From an uncultured Bdellovibrio sp. (GTDB lineage: Bacteria > Bdellovibrionota > Bdellovibrionia > Bdellovibrionales > Bdellovibrionaceae): a DNA stretch of 19,087 bases. The position numbers and the translations under genes were made by a program. Where the stretch lies: NCBI GenBank assembly GCA_937871355.1, contig CALMPX010000475.1, forward strand, positions 1 through 19,087. The letters are read 5' to 3'. This document shows positions 7,337 through 15,054 of this stretch, in pieces; position 1 is the stretch's first letter; every line of letters begins with the position of its first letter. Below the pieces are notes generated by a model, which had not been told where the DNA came from, did not search any database, and saw only the letters and a list, made by a program, of their open reading frames with translations.

Positions 7337-8105
7337 CTTGGCAGTCGTTACAAATTTAGAGTACAGATTTAATTTTTTTATTGATTCCATGCTGCAGCCC
7401 CTGATTTCAGTGGGTATAGAACTTATATTGTGGTTAGCCATCTTTAATGCCACCGATTCTTTAACCATCGGCGGTTTTGATCGCAACATGTACCTAGCCT
7501 ACGTGGTGTGGGCTCCGTTTTTAGGCCGGGTTGGTATCAGCTGGATGTATGAATCCATGATGGTGGAAGAAGTGGCCAGTGGAAATATTAATATCGTCCT
7601 GACCCGACCGATTAGTTTTTATGAATATTACTTATCTCAGTTGATGGGATACAAATTCACCACCACGATCGTATCGATTATCATTCCTTTGATCATTACC
7701 CAAATTTATCAGCTCCCGATCAATTACAGCCGACTGCCTTTAGCTTTTTCACTGGTGATTTGTTATCTGTTTCTGATTCATAACCTCAGTTTTATTGTTA
7801 GCACTTTGGCCTTCTTTATGACTAAGGTAAAATCGTTTACTCTGGTCAAAAATTTATCGCTGTGGCTTTTGGCCGGAGAACTTGTTCCGATTGATCTGAT
7901 GCCCGCAGTCTTAGCTAAAATTCTATTGATCTTACCCTTTTCGTCAGGTGTTTACATTCCTGTAGCTTACATGACCGGCCGATGTCAGATCGATCTGATT
8001 TATCAAGGCTTTATCTCTGTTTTTGTTTCATTTATTTTATCTTCCATTTTGTGCAGATTACTTTGGAGCAAAGGTCTACGCGAATACACCGGGACTGGTG
8101 CCTGA
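7275..8105 (+). CDS. ABC-2 family transporter permease (DUF990-like), first subunit
   Basis: A 276-residue integral membrane protein with about six hydrophobic segments, for example near residues 50-68, 128-146, 155-185 and 235-262. Its N-terminal LEYRFNFFIDSML and the internal LTRPISFYEY resemble the DUF990 group of ABC-2 exporters. Start choice: a TTG-ATG pair at 7272-7277 gives the family's usual N-terminal pattern, so translation begins inside the ATPase gene with about 62 bases of overlap; a later start would remove the conserved helix. No strong ribosome site is visible, so coupling to the ATPase is likely. It should form a heterodimer with the second permease, whose start shares one base with this gene's stop. 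Substrate unknown. Confidence 0.85.
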   Translation: MRSILRKLFIAFWRRNLAFCNLAVVTNLEYRFNFFIDSMLQPLISVGIELILWLAIFNATDSLTIGGFDRNMYLAYVVWAPFLGRVGISWMYESMMVEEVASGNINIVLTRPISFYEYYLSQLMGYKFTTTIVSIIIPLIITQIYQLPINYSRLPLAFSLVICYLFLIHNLSFIVSTLAFFMTKVKSFTLVKNLSLWLLAGELVPIDLMPAVLAKILLILPFSSGVYIPVAYMTGRCQIDLIYQGFISVFVSFILSSILCRLLWSKGLREYTGTGA

Positions 8106-8920
8106 TGAGTTTCGCAGATACAATTAAAAAATATTATATTCTTTATAAATCTTTTTTTCGCGCAAGCTTCGTGGCGGATTTAGAATTTAGATTTAATTTC
8201 TTTATTTTGATCTGTGCTGAGTTTATCTGGTATTCGACACAATTGATTTTATACGAAGTTCTTTATAGACATACCTCTCGCTTAGCGGGATGGAATCTAG
8301 ATCAAATGCGCGTCTTCATTTTCTTAGCTTTATTTGTTGATTCTATTTATATGATCCTGTGGGACCCGAACTTCGTTAAATTTGCCGATGATCTGCGTAA
8401 AGGAAATCTGGATTTACTTTTAACCAAGCCTGTGAATGAAATTTTCATGCTGACGTCGCAAAAGATTTCCATTTCACATGTCCCCTGTTTTTTTATCACC
8501 GGCGGTGGCTTAGTCTGGGCCTTATCTCAGTTACCTGATTTCAATTGGTTTAAAATGCTTTGGCTGATCATTATGATCCCTTCAGGCTTAAGCGTGATAT
8601 TCTGTGGACGTTTTGCTCTAAATGCCACAACGATTTTGTTTCAACGGGCTGATTTTCTACAGTATGTTTGGTTTTCACTTTTTCGTTTCGGACTTCGTCC
8701 CGATGGAATTTATGGCGCTGTTATGAATGGTTTTTTTAGATATATCATGATTTTTATTCTACCGTTTGCCATGGTGGCCTCGATTCCGGCGCGCTTTTTA
8801 CTGGAGCCGCTGAATCCTCTTTACCTTATCTGGGGAATCCTGATGCCGATGATCTTGCTCACGTTGACTCAAAAATATTGGAATTATTGCGTGCGTAATT
8901 ATTCCAGCGCCAGCTCTTAA
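8105..8920 (+). CDS. ABC-2 family transporter permease (DUF990-like), second subunit
   Basis: A 271-residue membrane protein related to the preceding permease: both have an N-terminal LE(Y/F)RFNFF motif followed by a hydrophobic helix, and both have an LT(R/K)P motif after a similar spacing (LLLTKPVNEIF here). About six membrane segments are visible. The ATG at 8105-8107 shares its A with the TGA stop of the first permease (TGATG), a common sign of coupled translation. The frame is open further upstream to 7982, but that stretch overlaps the previous gene and does not resemble the family. Together with the ATPase these make a complete three-gene exporter. The stop is three bases from the stop of convergent selO, with no visible terminator. 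Confidence 0.87.
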   Translation: MSFADTIKKYYILYKSFFRASFVADLEFRFNFFILICAEFIWYSTQLILYEVLYRHTSRLAGWNLDQMRVFIFLALFVDSIYMILWDPNFVKFADDLRKGNLDLLLTKPVNEIFMLTSQKISISHVPCFFITGGGLVWALSQLPDFNWFKMLWLIIMIPSGLSVIFCGRFALNATTILFQRADFLQYVWFSLFRFGLRPDGIYGAVMNGFFRYIMIFILPFAMVASIPARFLLEPLNPLYLIWGILMPMILLTLTQKYWNYCVRNYSSASS

Positions 8921-8923
8921 ATT

Positions 8924-10429
8924 TTACGATGAACAAGATAAAATAGAACAACCGGGTTTATTATCGGCCCAGTTTGGTCGTTTAAACGTCATTGGATCAT
9001 TTTTCAAATCCCGATCCTTAAATGGCTCACGAAATTCTTTGAGGTAGTTTTCAATCAAAGAATAATCACCCTTTTCGCAAGCATCAATGACTTGTTGGGC
9101 TAGATAATTACGGAAAATAATACTTGGGTTGACCGATTTCATAACGGACACACGATCTGGCAAGGCCTGAATCTGAAGGCGATAGGTGTATTCTTTAAGC
9201 CAATCTTTCCAACGTTGATCAATGGATAATTCAAAATCAGCATTATAAGAAATAGTTTTTATTTGATCTAAAAAATTCTCTTCCATTTTTTCATCGCACA
9301 AAGTTCTAAAAAATAAGGTGTAATCAATACGGGTTTCATGCAACAGATCAAATAATTCAGTTAAAAATTTCGACTCTTCTTCCGTGCGATCTAAACGCAG
9401 TCCTAATTTATGTGAAAGTTTTTCCCAATAAACGGACTCATAAGTTTTTTGATAACTATTTAAAGCTTCGACCACTAAATCTTTATCTTCGATTAACGGA
9501 TAAAGAGCATTGGCGAAAGCGTTCAAATTCCACAGAGCGATTTGTGGCTGATGGGCATAGCGGTACCGGCGCTGATGAAAATCAGTGGTGTTCGGGGTAA
9601 AGTCAGGATCGAATTCTTCCACCCACCCATAAGGCCCATAATCAATGGTCAAACCTAACACGGACATATTATCTGTATTCATCACGCCATGAACAAAACC
9701 CACACTCATCCAGTCTGTGAGCATATTGGCTGTGCGCTCAGCGACTTGTTTTAAAAATTCGGCGTATTTTTGTTTTTCCGTTAATTGAAGTTTCAAAATA
9801 TCGGGATAAAAATGAGTGATCACAAAATCAGTTAGTTTTTTTAATTCAGCAATTTTTTGATCAAACGATAAAATTTCAAAATGACCAAACCGAATAAACG
9901 AAGGACTGACCCGAGCCACGATAGCTCCGGATTCAGGAGCTGGATTTCCATTATACAAAATATCACGTACGACAAAATCACCAGTCATAACCAAGCTCAG
10001 AGCTCGGGTTGTCGGTATACCTAAACCATGCATGGCTTCACTGCAGATAAATTCTCGAAGCGATGATCGTAACACGGCTCGCCCGTCACCTTGACGGGAA
10101 TAGGGCGTCAATCCGGCCCCTTTAAGCTGAACTTCAAGATGGTTTATTTCACCCAGAGTTATAGCTCGACCATCACCTAACTGGCCGGCCCAGTGACCAA
10201 ACTGATGGCCTCCGTAGCGTGCCGAATAGGAAGTCCTATTTTCTGTTTTGTAATTGCCAGATAAAATTTCAGTGATGTTCTCATCGGAGCGCGAAATTCC
10301 GAGGTCTCTAGCCACAGCTTCAGACCATCCAATTATTTTTGGTTTTGAAACAGGCGTGGGATCAACCTGCGAAATAAAAGTATTTTCTGTATCTTGAAAA
10401 AAATTAAAAAACTGATTTTCGAATTTCAT
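8924..10429 (-). CDS. selO: Protein adenylyltransferase SelO (YdiU family)
   Basis: SelO is a pseudokinase-fold enzyme that transfers AMP from ATP to Ser, Thr or Tyr of target proteins; in E. coli it has been tied to redox stress. The 501 residues match bacterial members (about 480-500). Conserved blocks are visible: ARYGGHQFGHWAGQLGDGRA near 70-89, LKGAGLTPYSRQGDGRAVLR near 102-121, HGVMNTDNMS at 247-256 with the metal-binding Asn/Asp, and DYGPYGW at 263-269. The C-terminus ends SCSS, where the cysteine takes the place of selenocysteine in other members. The ATG follows directly on the TAG stop of the upstream hydrolase fragment, with no Shine-Dalgarno, so it is probably co-transcribed and coupled. 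The protein looks complete. Confidence 0.96.
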   Translation of the reverse strand: MKFENQFFNFFQDTENTFISQVDPTPVSKPKIIGWSEAVARDLGISRSDENITEILSGNYKTENRTSYSARYGGHQFGHWAGQLGDGRAITLGEINHLEVQLKGAGLTPYSRQGDGRAVLRSSLREFICSEAMHGLGIPTTRALSLVMTGDFVVRDILYNGNPAPESGAIVARVSPSFIRFGHFEILSFDQKIAELKKLTDFVITHFYPDILKLQLTEKQKYAEFLKQVAERTANMLTDWMSVGFVHGVMNTDNMSVLGLTIDYGPYGWVEEFDPDFTPNTTDFHQRRYRYAHQPQIALWNLNAFANALYPLIEDKDLVVEALNSYQKTYESVYWEKLSHKLGLRLDRTEEESKFLTELFDLLHETRIDYTLFFRTLCDEKMEENFLDQIKTISYNADFELSIDQRWKDWLKEYTYRLQIQALPDRVSVMKSVNPSIIFRNYLAQQVIDACEKGDYSLIENYLKEFREPFKDRDLKNDPMTFKRPNWADNKPGCSILSCSS

Positions 10430-11305
10430 CTATTGATTCAAAGTGTTCTTAAAAATCCACTCTTCCAATTCATTTCCTTTGTATGAAATCCGCATATCGC
10501 CTTGAGCTTTTTTGATCAGTTCTAAATCGCTTAAACTTAAATAGAAAGTGATTTGTGATATGTTTTTCGTGTTTTTAATCCTTGATAAATTAAAGCTATA
10601 TCCTCCGACTTTTAAAACAGGTAAAGCATTGCGAATTTTAAATGGCGCTAAGCTCGCGAAAGTGACGGCGACTTGCGTATCGAATAAGTTCTGTCCAGGA
10701 ATGAGCTTAACCTGAATGATTTGATTGAATTCAGCGGCGTGTGTGATCAGGCGATGAATATTTTGTAATGGGTCCCTTTGACTGATTTTATAATTGGATT
10801 TTGATGGTAAACTGCTTTCTATATCATTAAAAAACATGAGTTCAGATACAATCGATGAAAATCTAACGTGGGCTAAATAAATCGTACCGGCATTCGGTGT
10901 AATCAGTTTAAATTGAACTGTCTTAAGCTGTGATAAATTAATTCCGGTGAACTTGTCCACTGGAATTCGAACCGTTTGATATAAAGTTGTATAAAATGGA
11001 TTGAAAGTTTTAATAACATAATCTGTTAATAGCACAGATGGGCTGACAGCTCCCGCTTCATCGATGAGCGATATTGAAAAATTAACAGCTTCGGTTAAGG
11101 CTTGATCTCCAGGCAAACTGAATCGAAAATCTAACGTTTTCATTCCCGATACATCAACAAAATGAGGTTGTTCGATCTTCATGATCGGCTCATCTGTCGC
11201 ATTCACTTTTTCCCAATTTAATTTTAATACCGACGATAAAGAGTTTGAACCTTTTTCCGTGGTCAAAATCACATCTGAAGACGATTCATGTTTAATGCCT
11301 GGCAA
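10430..11305 (-). CDS. C-terminal beta-rich part of the split secreted hydrolase
   Basis: This frame is the direct in-frame continuation of the hydrolase gene after a single TAA at 11435-11437. The reading frame stays open from 11434 down to the TAG at 10430-10432. The residues just before this entry's TTG (11303-11305) read FNPLNTVDATIAAITP and then QLRFDDFLLPGIKHESS, a linker typical of the link between catalytic and C-terminal domains in long secreted alpha/beta hydrolases. The 291 residues alternate polar and hydrophobic positions as expected of a jelly-roll-like beta domain, but no named family is recognised. The TTG has no convincing ribosome site and is not a likely natural start, so this piece is probably made only by readthrough, or not at all. 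selO begins at the very next base after the stop. Confidence 0.5.
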   Translation of the reverse strand: MPGIKHESSSDVILTTEKGSNSLSSVLKLNWEKVNATDEPIMKIEQPHFVDVSGMKTLDFRFSLPGDQALTEAVNFSISLIDEAGAVSPSVLLTDYVIKTFNPFYTTLYQTVRIPVDKFTGINLSQLKTVQFKLITPNAGTIYLAHVRFSSIVSELMFFNDIESSLPSKSNYKISQRDPLQNIHRLITHAAEFNQIIQVKLIPGQNLFDTQVAVTFASLAPFKIRNALPVLKVGGYSFNLSRIKNTKNISQITFYLSLSDLELIKKAQGDMRISYKGNELEEWIFKNTLNQ

Positions 11306-11434
11306 TAAAAAATCATCAAATCTGAGTTGCGTACTTAAATTAGGATTGGGCGAAAATTCACGTTCAATAGGAGTGATCGCGGCAATAGTTGCATCAACGG
11401 TGTTTAATGGATTGAAAGAGTTATGTAATATTTT

Positions 11435-11437
11435 TTA
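11435..11437 (-). other. In-frame TAA stop splitting the hydrolase gene
   Basis: On the minus strand the codons run GTA AAA TAA AAA ATA TTA. The frame before and after the TAA is the same (11435 minus 10430 is 1005, a multiple of three), and the downstream residues look like the natural continuation of the protein. One substitution from a Lys, Gln or Glu codon would explain it. TAA is used as a normal stop elsewhere in the window, so a changed genetic code is unlikely. Confidence 0.75.
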
Positions 11438-12511
11438 TTTTACGGAACCTAGGTTGTCTCGAAAAAGATCCACTACAATATGACGAGCGATATCTTGTTG
11501 TTTTTGTGAACTCCAGTCTTTTGGTGTCCAAAGCGGATTGTGAAACTGACAGCCGAATGAATCGTTTTCTTGCCATTCCGTATTAAAAAAATTGTGATTG
11601 GCTCCGTAAACTAAATATATACTTTTCTGACCACTATTATTTTGACCGGCTGTTTGCACCATACGATTAAAAGGACGAATCCCATCGAAATCTGAAACAT
11701 CACCATCACAAACGGGAATCAATTGATTCCAAACGGTGTCCTGGGCATCGAGCACACGGCTGGTTTGGCCATCAACGGCACCTATTTCAAAAATAGCTTC
11801 CATTTTCAGTTTTGGAATTCGAGCGGGCCAAATACTTCCCATATCATGATACAAATTATAAGCGGCTCGTACACCTTCTCCCCCGCGGGAGTGTCCAAAT
11901 AAACCAACATGAGAGAAATCCACTTTACCGACAAAACTGTTCACATCATTTTCTAATGTTTTTGGAGTTCCACCTTGAGTCGCCCAGATATTCCAAAGTG
12001 CCATATGTTTTAAAATCAAACGACCACGAGCTAAATTCAAACCATCGTCACCAGATATACCTTGCCCCGCGGTGATACCACGATTGGCATTAATGGAAAT
12101 AACTAAGTAGCCATAGGAAGCTAATTGTTCGGCGATATAATTATAGCCTTCATGATTGGGAGTAACGACATAGTCTAAAGGACATTCTCCTGTATCCGTG
12201 TACTCAGACCCATCATCAATACGCGGATCAACACCCGTTCCACAAGTTCCGTGATTGCCATGAAGAAACGCTACCATCGGTAGCTGTTGAGGAATTGTTC
12301 CATCCACTTTATTTTTAGGCCAGAAAACGCGCGCCCAAATTTCAGTTTTACGATCATTTAAAATTTCAGCGTCAACGGTGGCTTTGAACCGATATTCACC
12401 GGTTGAAACTTGATACGGACCATCTGTCTTGAGCTGAGCTGAGACAGATGGGGTAAAAAACCATTGAAGTAAAAAAACGGACAAACTGGCGATGTATCTA
12501 GAGCTTTTCAT
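11435..12511 (-). CDS. Secreted alpha/beta hydrolase, catalytic part (gene interrupted by TAA)
   Basis: A predicted exported serine hydrolase (chlorophyllase/PAF-acetylhydrolase-like). Residues 1-25 are a signal peptide ending SVSA before Gln26. The mature protein has an oxyanion-type HGNHGTC at 84-90, the nucleophile elbow GHSRGGEG at 206-213 with Ser208, a likely acid residue in the CDGDVSD region near 268-274, and the catalytic histidine in YGANHNFF (His306). The fold ends near residue 350 (RHIVVDLFRDNLG), so the catalytic core is whole, and this 358-residue product could be active alone. A TAA then stops the frame, which goes on as a C-terminal domain, for about 690 codons in all. The ATG at 12509-12511 has no clear Shine-Dalgarno. 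Substrate unknown. Confidence 0.85.
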   Translation of the reverse strand: MKSSRYIASLSVFLLQWFFTPSVSAQLKTDGPYQVSTGEYRFKATVDAEILNDRKTEIWARVFWPKNKVDGTIPQQLPMVAFLHGNHGTCGTGVDPRIDDGSEYTDTGECPLDYVVTPNHEGYNYIAEQLASYGYLVISINANRGITAGQGISGDDGLNLARGRLILKHMALWNIWATQGGTPKTLENDVNSFVGKVDFSHVGLFGHSRGGEGVRAAYNLYHDMGSIWPARIPKLKMEAIFEIGAVDGQTSRVLDAQDTVWNQLIPVCDGDVSDFDGIRPFNRMVQTAGQNNSGQKSIYLVYGANHNFFNTEWQENDSFGCQFHNPLWTPKDWSSQKQQDIARHIVVDLFRDNLGSVK

Positions 12512-12582
12512 AGCGCAATCGTAATAGTATTGGGTAAGGTGTCAATTCAAATACTCTTTTAAACTCCGTTTTATTTGGAGCA

Positions 12583-12607
12583 AAACCGTCTAACTTATTT
12601 TCGGTTT
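12583..12607. repeat. Inverted repeat in the hydrolase/repeat-protein gap
   Basis: AAACCG and CGGTTT form 6-base arms around 13 bases in the 203-base gap (12512-12714) between divergent genes. It could be an operator. I see no convincing promoter or small gene in this gap. Confidence 0.25.
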
Positions 12608-12700
12608 ATTCCACATTCTCAAGACGATTGTCTGATGTTGAAACTGAGTCCTTTTTTTCAAGTATTTTAAATAAACTGATTTATTCTAGAAACATCTTTA

Positions 12701-12707
12701 AAGGAGA
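12701..12707 (+). promoter_or_regulatory. Shine-Dalgarno site fixing the repeat-protein start
   Basis: AAGGAGA lies seven bases before the ATG at 12715, which is directly followed by a signal peptide. The frame is open further upstream to 12628, but that extension has no ribosome site and would bury the signal peptide. Confidence 0.9.
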
Positions 12708-12714
12708 TGCGCAA

Positions 12715-14976
12715 ATGACCCACTTTACTAAGCTCAATGTATTTGGACTTATTTTATTGACTGGTGGATACGCTCTTGGAGCGGTCACGTGTACCTTTAA
12801 CGGTCAAGTCATAGCTAATGATGGTCGCATCGTTGCTTATCAAAACTCAACCGTGCCTGAGGGTCAATCCTGCGTCTCCGAAGTTCGCCAATGTGTGGAT
12901 GGAGTTTTATACGGCAGCTACGGTTATGCGTCCTGCGTGGTCTCACAAAATGCGAGTTGTTTATTTAATGGCCAAACCGTGGCTCATGGCGGCTCTATCA
13001 CAAGCTACACTTCATCCACGGTGCCCTTCGGACAATCTTGCTCATCCGTCACTGAAATCAGAACGTGTAATAACGGCGTCCTTTCTGGAAGCGCAGCTTA
13101 CTCGAGCTGTAACGCCAATTCACCGCGGGCTTGTTTATTTAATGGTGAAACACTTTCTCACGGAGACACTGTCACCGCTTTTCAAGCCTCAACATCTCAA
13201 TACGGTGGATCTTGTGTTTCAGAAACACGATCTTGTAATGACGGAACCTTGTCCGGCTCTTACCAATATGGTGCTTGTAACGTCGATCAGCCCGCCAGTT
13301 GTTTATTTGATGGAAGAACCATCGCTCATGGTGAAAATGTAGCTGCTTTTCCTCAATCGTCTGTGGGATTCGGACAAACTTGTTTAGCGGAAACACGTTC
13401 TTGTTATAATGGTCAACTTTCTGGATCAAATCTTTTTTTATCATGCACCGTCGACCAACCGGCTCAGTGTTCTTTCGATGGAAGAACACTTGTCAGCGGT
13501 GAATCTGTTACGGCTTTCGCTTCGTCTGCAGTTCCTTTTGGTGGAACTTGCCAAAGTGAAGCCCGTTCGTGTTTAAACGGACAACTTTCGGGATCCTATA
13601 ATAGTTCTTCTTGTTCCGTCGAAGCGGCTGCAAGCTGTTCTTTCAATGGACAATCGGTAGCTCATGATGGATCTGTCATTGCTTACGCTCAAGCCTCGGT
13701 TCCTTTTGGTGGATCTTGTCAAAGTGAAGTTCGTTCGTGTTCAAATGGACAACTTTCGGGATCGTTCATCAGCCCCGCTTGCACAGTCACTCCGGCGGCC
13801 GATTGTTCTGTTAATGGCGTGTCGGTTAAACACGGATCTTCAACCACGCTTTACGTTTCTTCATCAGTTCCCTTTGGACAGACTTGTCAGTCTCAACAAC
13901 GAACTTGTACCAACGGTATACTTTCTGGAACAGCAACCAATTCATCATGCGTCGTTGAAAATGCTCCTCCGGCGCAAAGTTGTACGTTAAATGGAAAAAC
14001 TATCGCCAGTGGTTCTGTTGTTACAGTCTTTGAATCAACGTCGGTCGCCTACGGTAAAACATGCGCGAGCCAGTCACGTACTTGTACCAACGGTATACTT
14101 TCTGGATCATACACAAGCGAAACTTGTATTATACAACCTCCCGCAAGTTGCAGTTTCAACGGTCAAACCGTGGCTCATGGAACTTCCGTTATTGCATACA
14201 ACCGTTCTTCAGGAACCTCATCTGCGGCCGCAAATGCCAATCACCGTTCATGTGGTAACAATAACAATCAACCTTGCAAATCAGAACAACGTACTTGTAA
14301 TAACGGTATCTTATCTGGCACATACACGTTCGCCACCTGCACGGGACCTCAACCAAAAAGTTGTACGCTGAATGGTAAAACGATTGCGAGCGGATCATCA
14401 GTAACAGTATTTGCTCAGTCGAGTGTTCCTTACGGACAAACATGCAAGTCAGAGCAACGTACCTGTACAAATGGTCAACTTTCAGGATCAGCTAATAAAG
14501 AATCCTGTATTGTAGAACCAAAGCCCGTGGTTCAATCTTGTGATATGACTAAAATTATTTGGGAATTCTCAGCCGAGACTTCGTCAAACAGCTGTGGTCG
14601 TACAATTTTTGGATCAATGAAATCTCGGGTCAGTCGCGATAGTGGGAAAACGTGGGTTTACGTCGATCATAAAAATTTACCTGAGGATTTAAAAGAAATC
14701 TTTAAGTACATGAGAAAAAAATATAACCTAGATGGATCGAGTCGCCCTAAAAACTTTATGGTTGAATCAAAAAACAAAGGTTACCTTGTGATTCGCGCTG
14801 ATGTCTTAATACCTTTATGTGGTGTATGTAAGTTTGTTGAAACCGATGAAAGTAATGAGTCAGGACATCATTCCTGTGGCCATCGCAACAATTCGAGTAA
14901 AGTTGTTAAATTTAGTTGCGAAGACGATGATGATGAATCAGAAAAAACAGCCCACAAAGCGAAAAAACATAGATAA
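12715..14976 (+). CDS. Secreted protein with ten tandem Cys-rich repeats
   Basis: A 753-residue predicted exported protein, probably a surface or adhesin-like structural protein. Residues 1 to about 22 form a signal peptide (basic start, hydrophobic LILLTGGYALG). Residues 26 to about 608 are ten tandem repeats of mostly 56 residues. Each opens C-x-F/L-N/D-G, has a VPFG-like turn, then C-x(6)-C-x-N/D-G-x-L-S-G-S and a closing C, giving four cysteines and probably two disulfides per unit. Repeat 9 carries about 15 extra residues with two further cysteines. The unique C-terminal part (about 609-753) has more cysteines, WEFSAET, and a highly charged, His/Lys-rich tail. No catalytic motif or membrane anchor is seen. 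A bidirectional terminator follows. The repeat style is known from hypothetical surface proteins of Bdellovibrio-like bacteria; function is not established. Confidence 0.88.
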   Translation: MTHFTKLNVFGLILLTGGYALGAVTCTFNGQVIANDGRIVAYQNSTVPEGQSCVSEVRQCVDGVLYGSYGYASCVVSQNASCLFNGQTVAHGGSITSYTSSTVPFGQSCSSVTEIRTCNNGVLSGSAAYSSCNANSPRACLFNGETLSHGDTVTAFQASTSQYGGSCVSETRSCNDGTLSGSYQYGACNVDQPASCLFDGRTIAHGENVAAFPQSSVGFGQTCLAETRSCYNGQLSGSNLFLSCTVDQPAQCSFDGRTLVSGESVTAFASSAVPFGGTCQSEARSCLNGQLSGSYNSSSCSVEAAASCSFNGQSVAHDGSVIAYAQASVPFGGSCQSEVRSCSNGQLSGSFISPACTVTPAADCSVNGVSVKHGSSTTLYVSSSVPFGQTCQSQQRTCTNGILSGTATNSSCVVENAPPAQSCTLNGKTIASGSVVTVFESTSVAYGKTCASQSRTCTNGILSGSYTSETCIIQPPASCSFNGQTVAHGTSVIAYNRSSGTSSAAANANHRSCGNNNNQPCKSEQRTCNNGILSGTYTFATCTGPQPKSCTLNGKTIASGSSVTVFAQSSVPYGQTCKSEQRTCTNGQLSGSANKESCIVEPKPVVQSCDMTKIIWEFSAETSSNSCGRTIFGSMKSRVSRDSGKTWVYVDHKNLPEDLKEIFKYMRKKYNLDGSSRPKNFMVESKNKGYLVIRADVLIPLCGVCKFVETDESNESGHHSCGHRNNSSKVVKFSCEDDDDESEKTAHKAKKHR
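12790..14538 (+). repeat. Ten tandem coding repeats of about 168 bases
   Basis: Units begin at the first Cys codon at 12790, 12958, 13132, 13300, 13468, 13636, 13804, 13981, 14149 and 14362, and the last ends before 14539. Seven of the ten units are exactly 168 bases; the others are 174, 177 (twice with linkers) or 213. Some DNA stretches are identical between units, for example 13903-13929 and 14080-14106 (27 bases), pointing to fairly recent duplication or gene conversion. Confidence 0.93.
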
Positions 14977-15000
14977 GCTTCCGAGTGACATAAACAAAAT

Positions 15001-15028
15001 AAAAAAGGAAGCTTCCGCTTCCTTTTTT
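15001..15028. terminator. Bidirectional rho-independent terminator
   Basis: GGAAGC (15007-15012) and GCTTCC (15017-15022) form a stem with loop TTCC. It is flanked by six A on the left and six T on the right, so it works in both directions: for the repeat-protein gene on the plus strand and the lipoprotein gene on the minus strand, which converge here. Confidence 0.92.
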
Positions 15029-15054
15029 ATTTTTCTTTGATAAAAACGAGAAAA

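Noticed and set aside
7982..8104. Longer N-terminus for the second ABC permease
   Set aside because: The extension lies wholly inside the first permease gene and is out of keeping with the family; the TGATG junction at 8103-8107 gives the expected start.
11303..11305. TTG as a true start of an independent gene for the hydrolase C-terminal part
   Set aside because: The frame is open and protein-like for 43 codons upstream of the TTG, right up to the TAA, and no ribosome site is seen.
11181..11483. Plus-strand open frame across the hydrolase break
   Set aside because: It is antisense to a frame with strong homology-like signals on both sides of the TAA.
12512..12714. Promoter of the repeat-protein gene
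   Set aside because: TTGAAA is present near 12640, but no -10 lies at an acceptable distance, so no call is made.
13172..13489. Open frames on other strands and frames within the repeat-protein gene
   Set aside because: They arise from the periodic repeat coding and show no protein family features.
12790..14538. CRISPR-like or non-coding tandem repeat
   Set aside because: The units are multiples of three, keep one open frame, and preserve cysteines and glycines at protein level.
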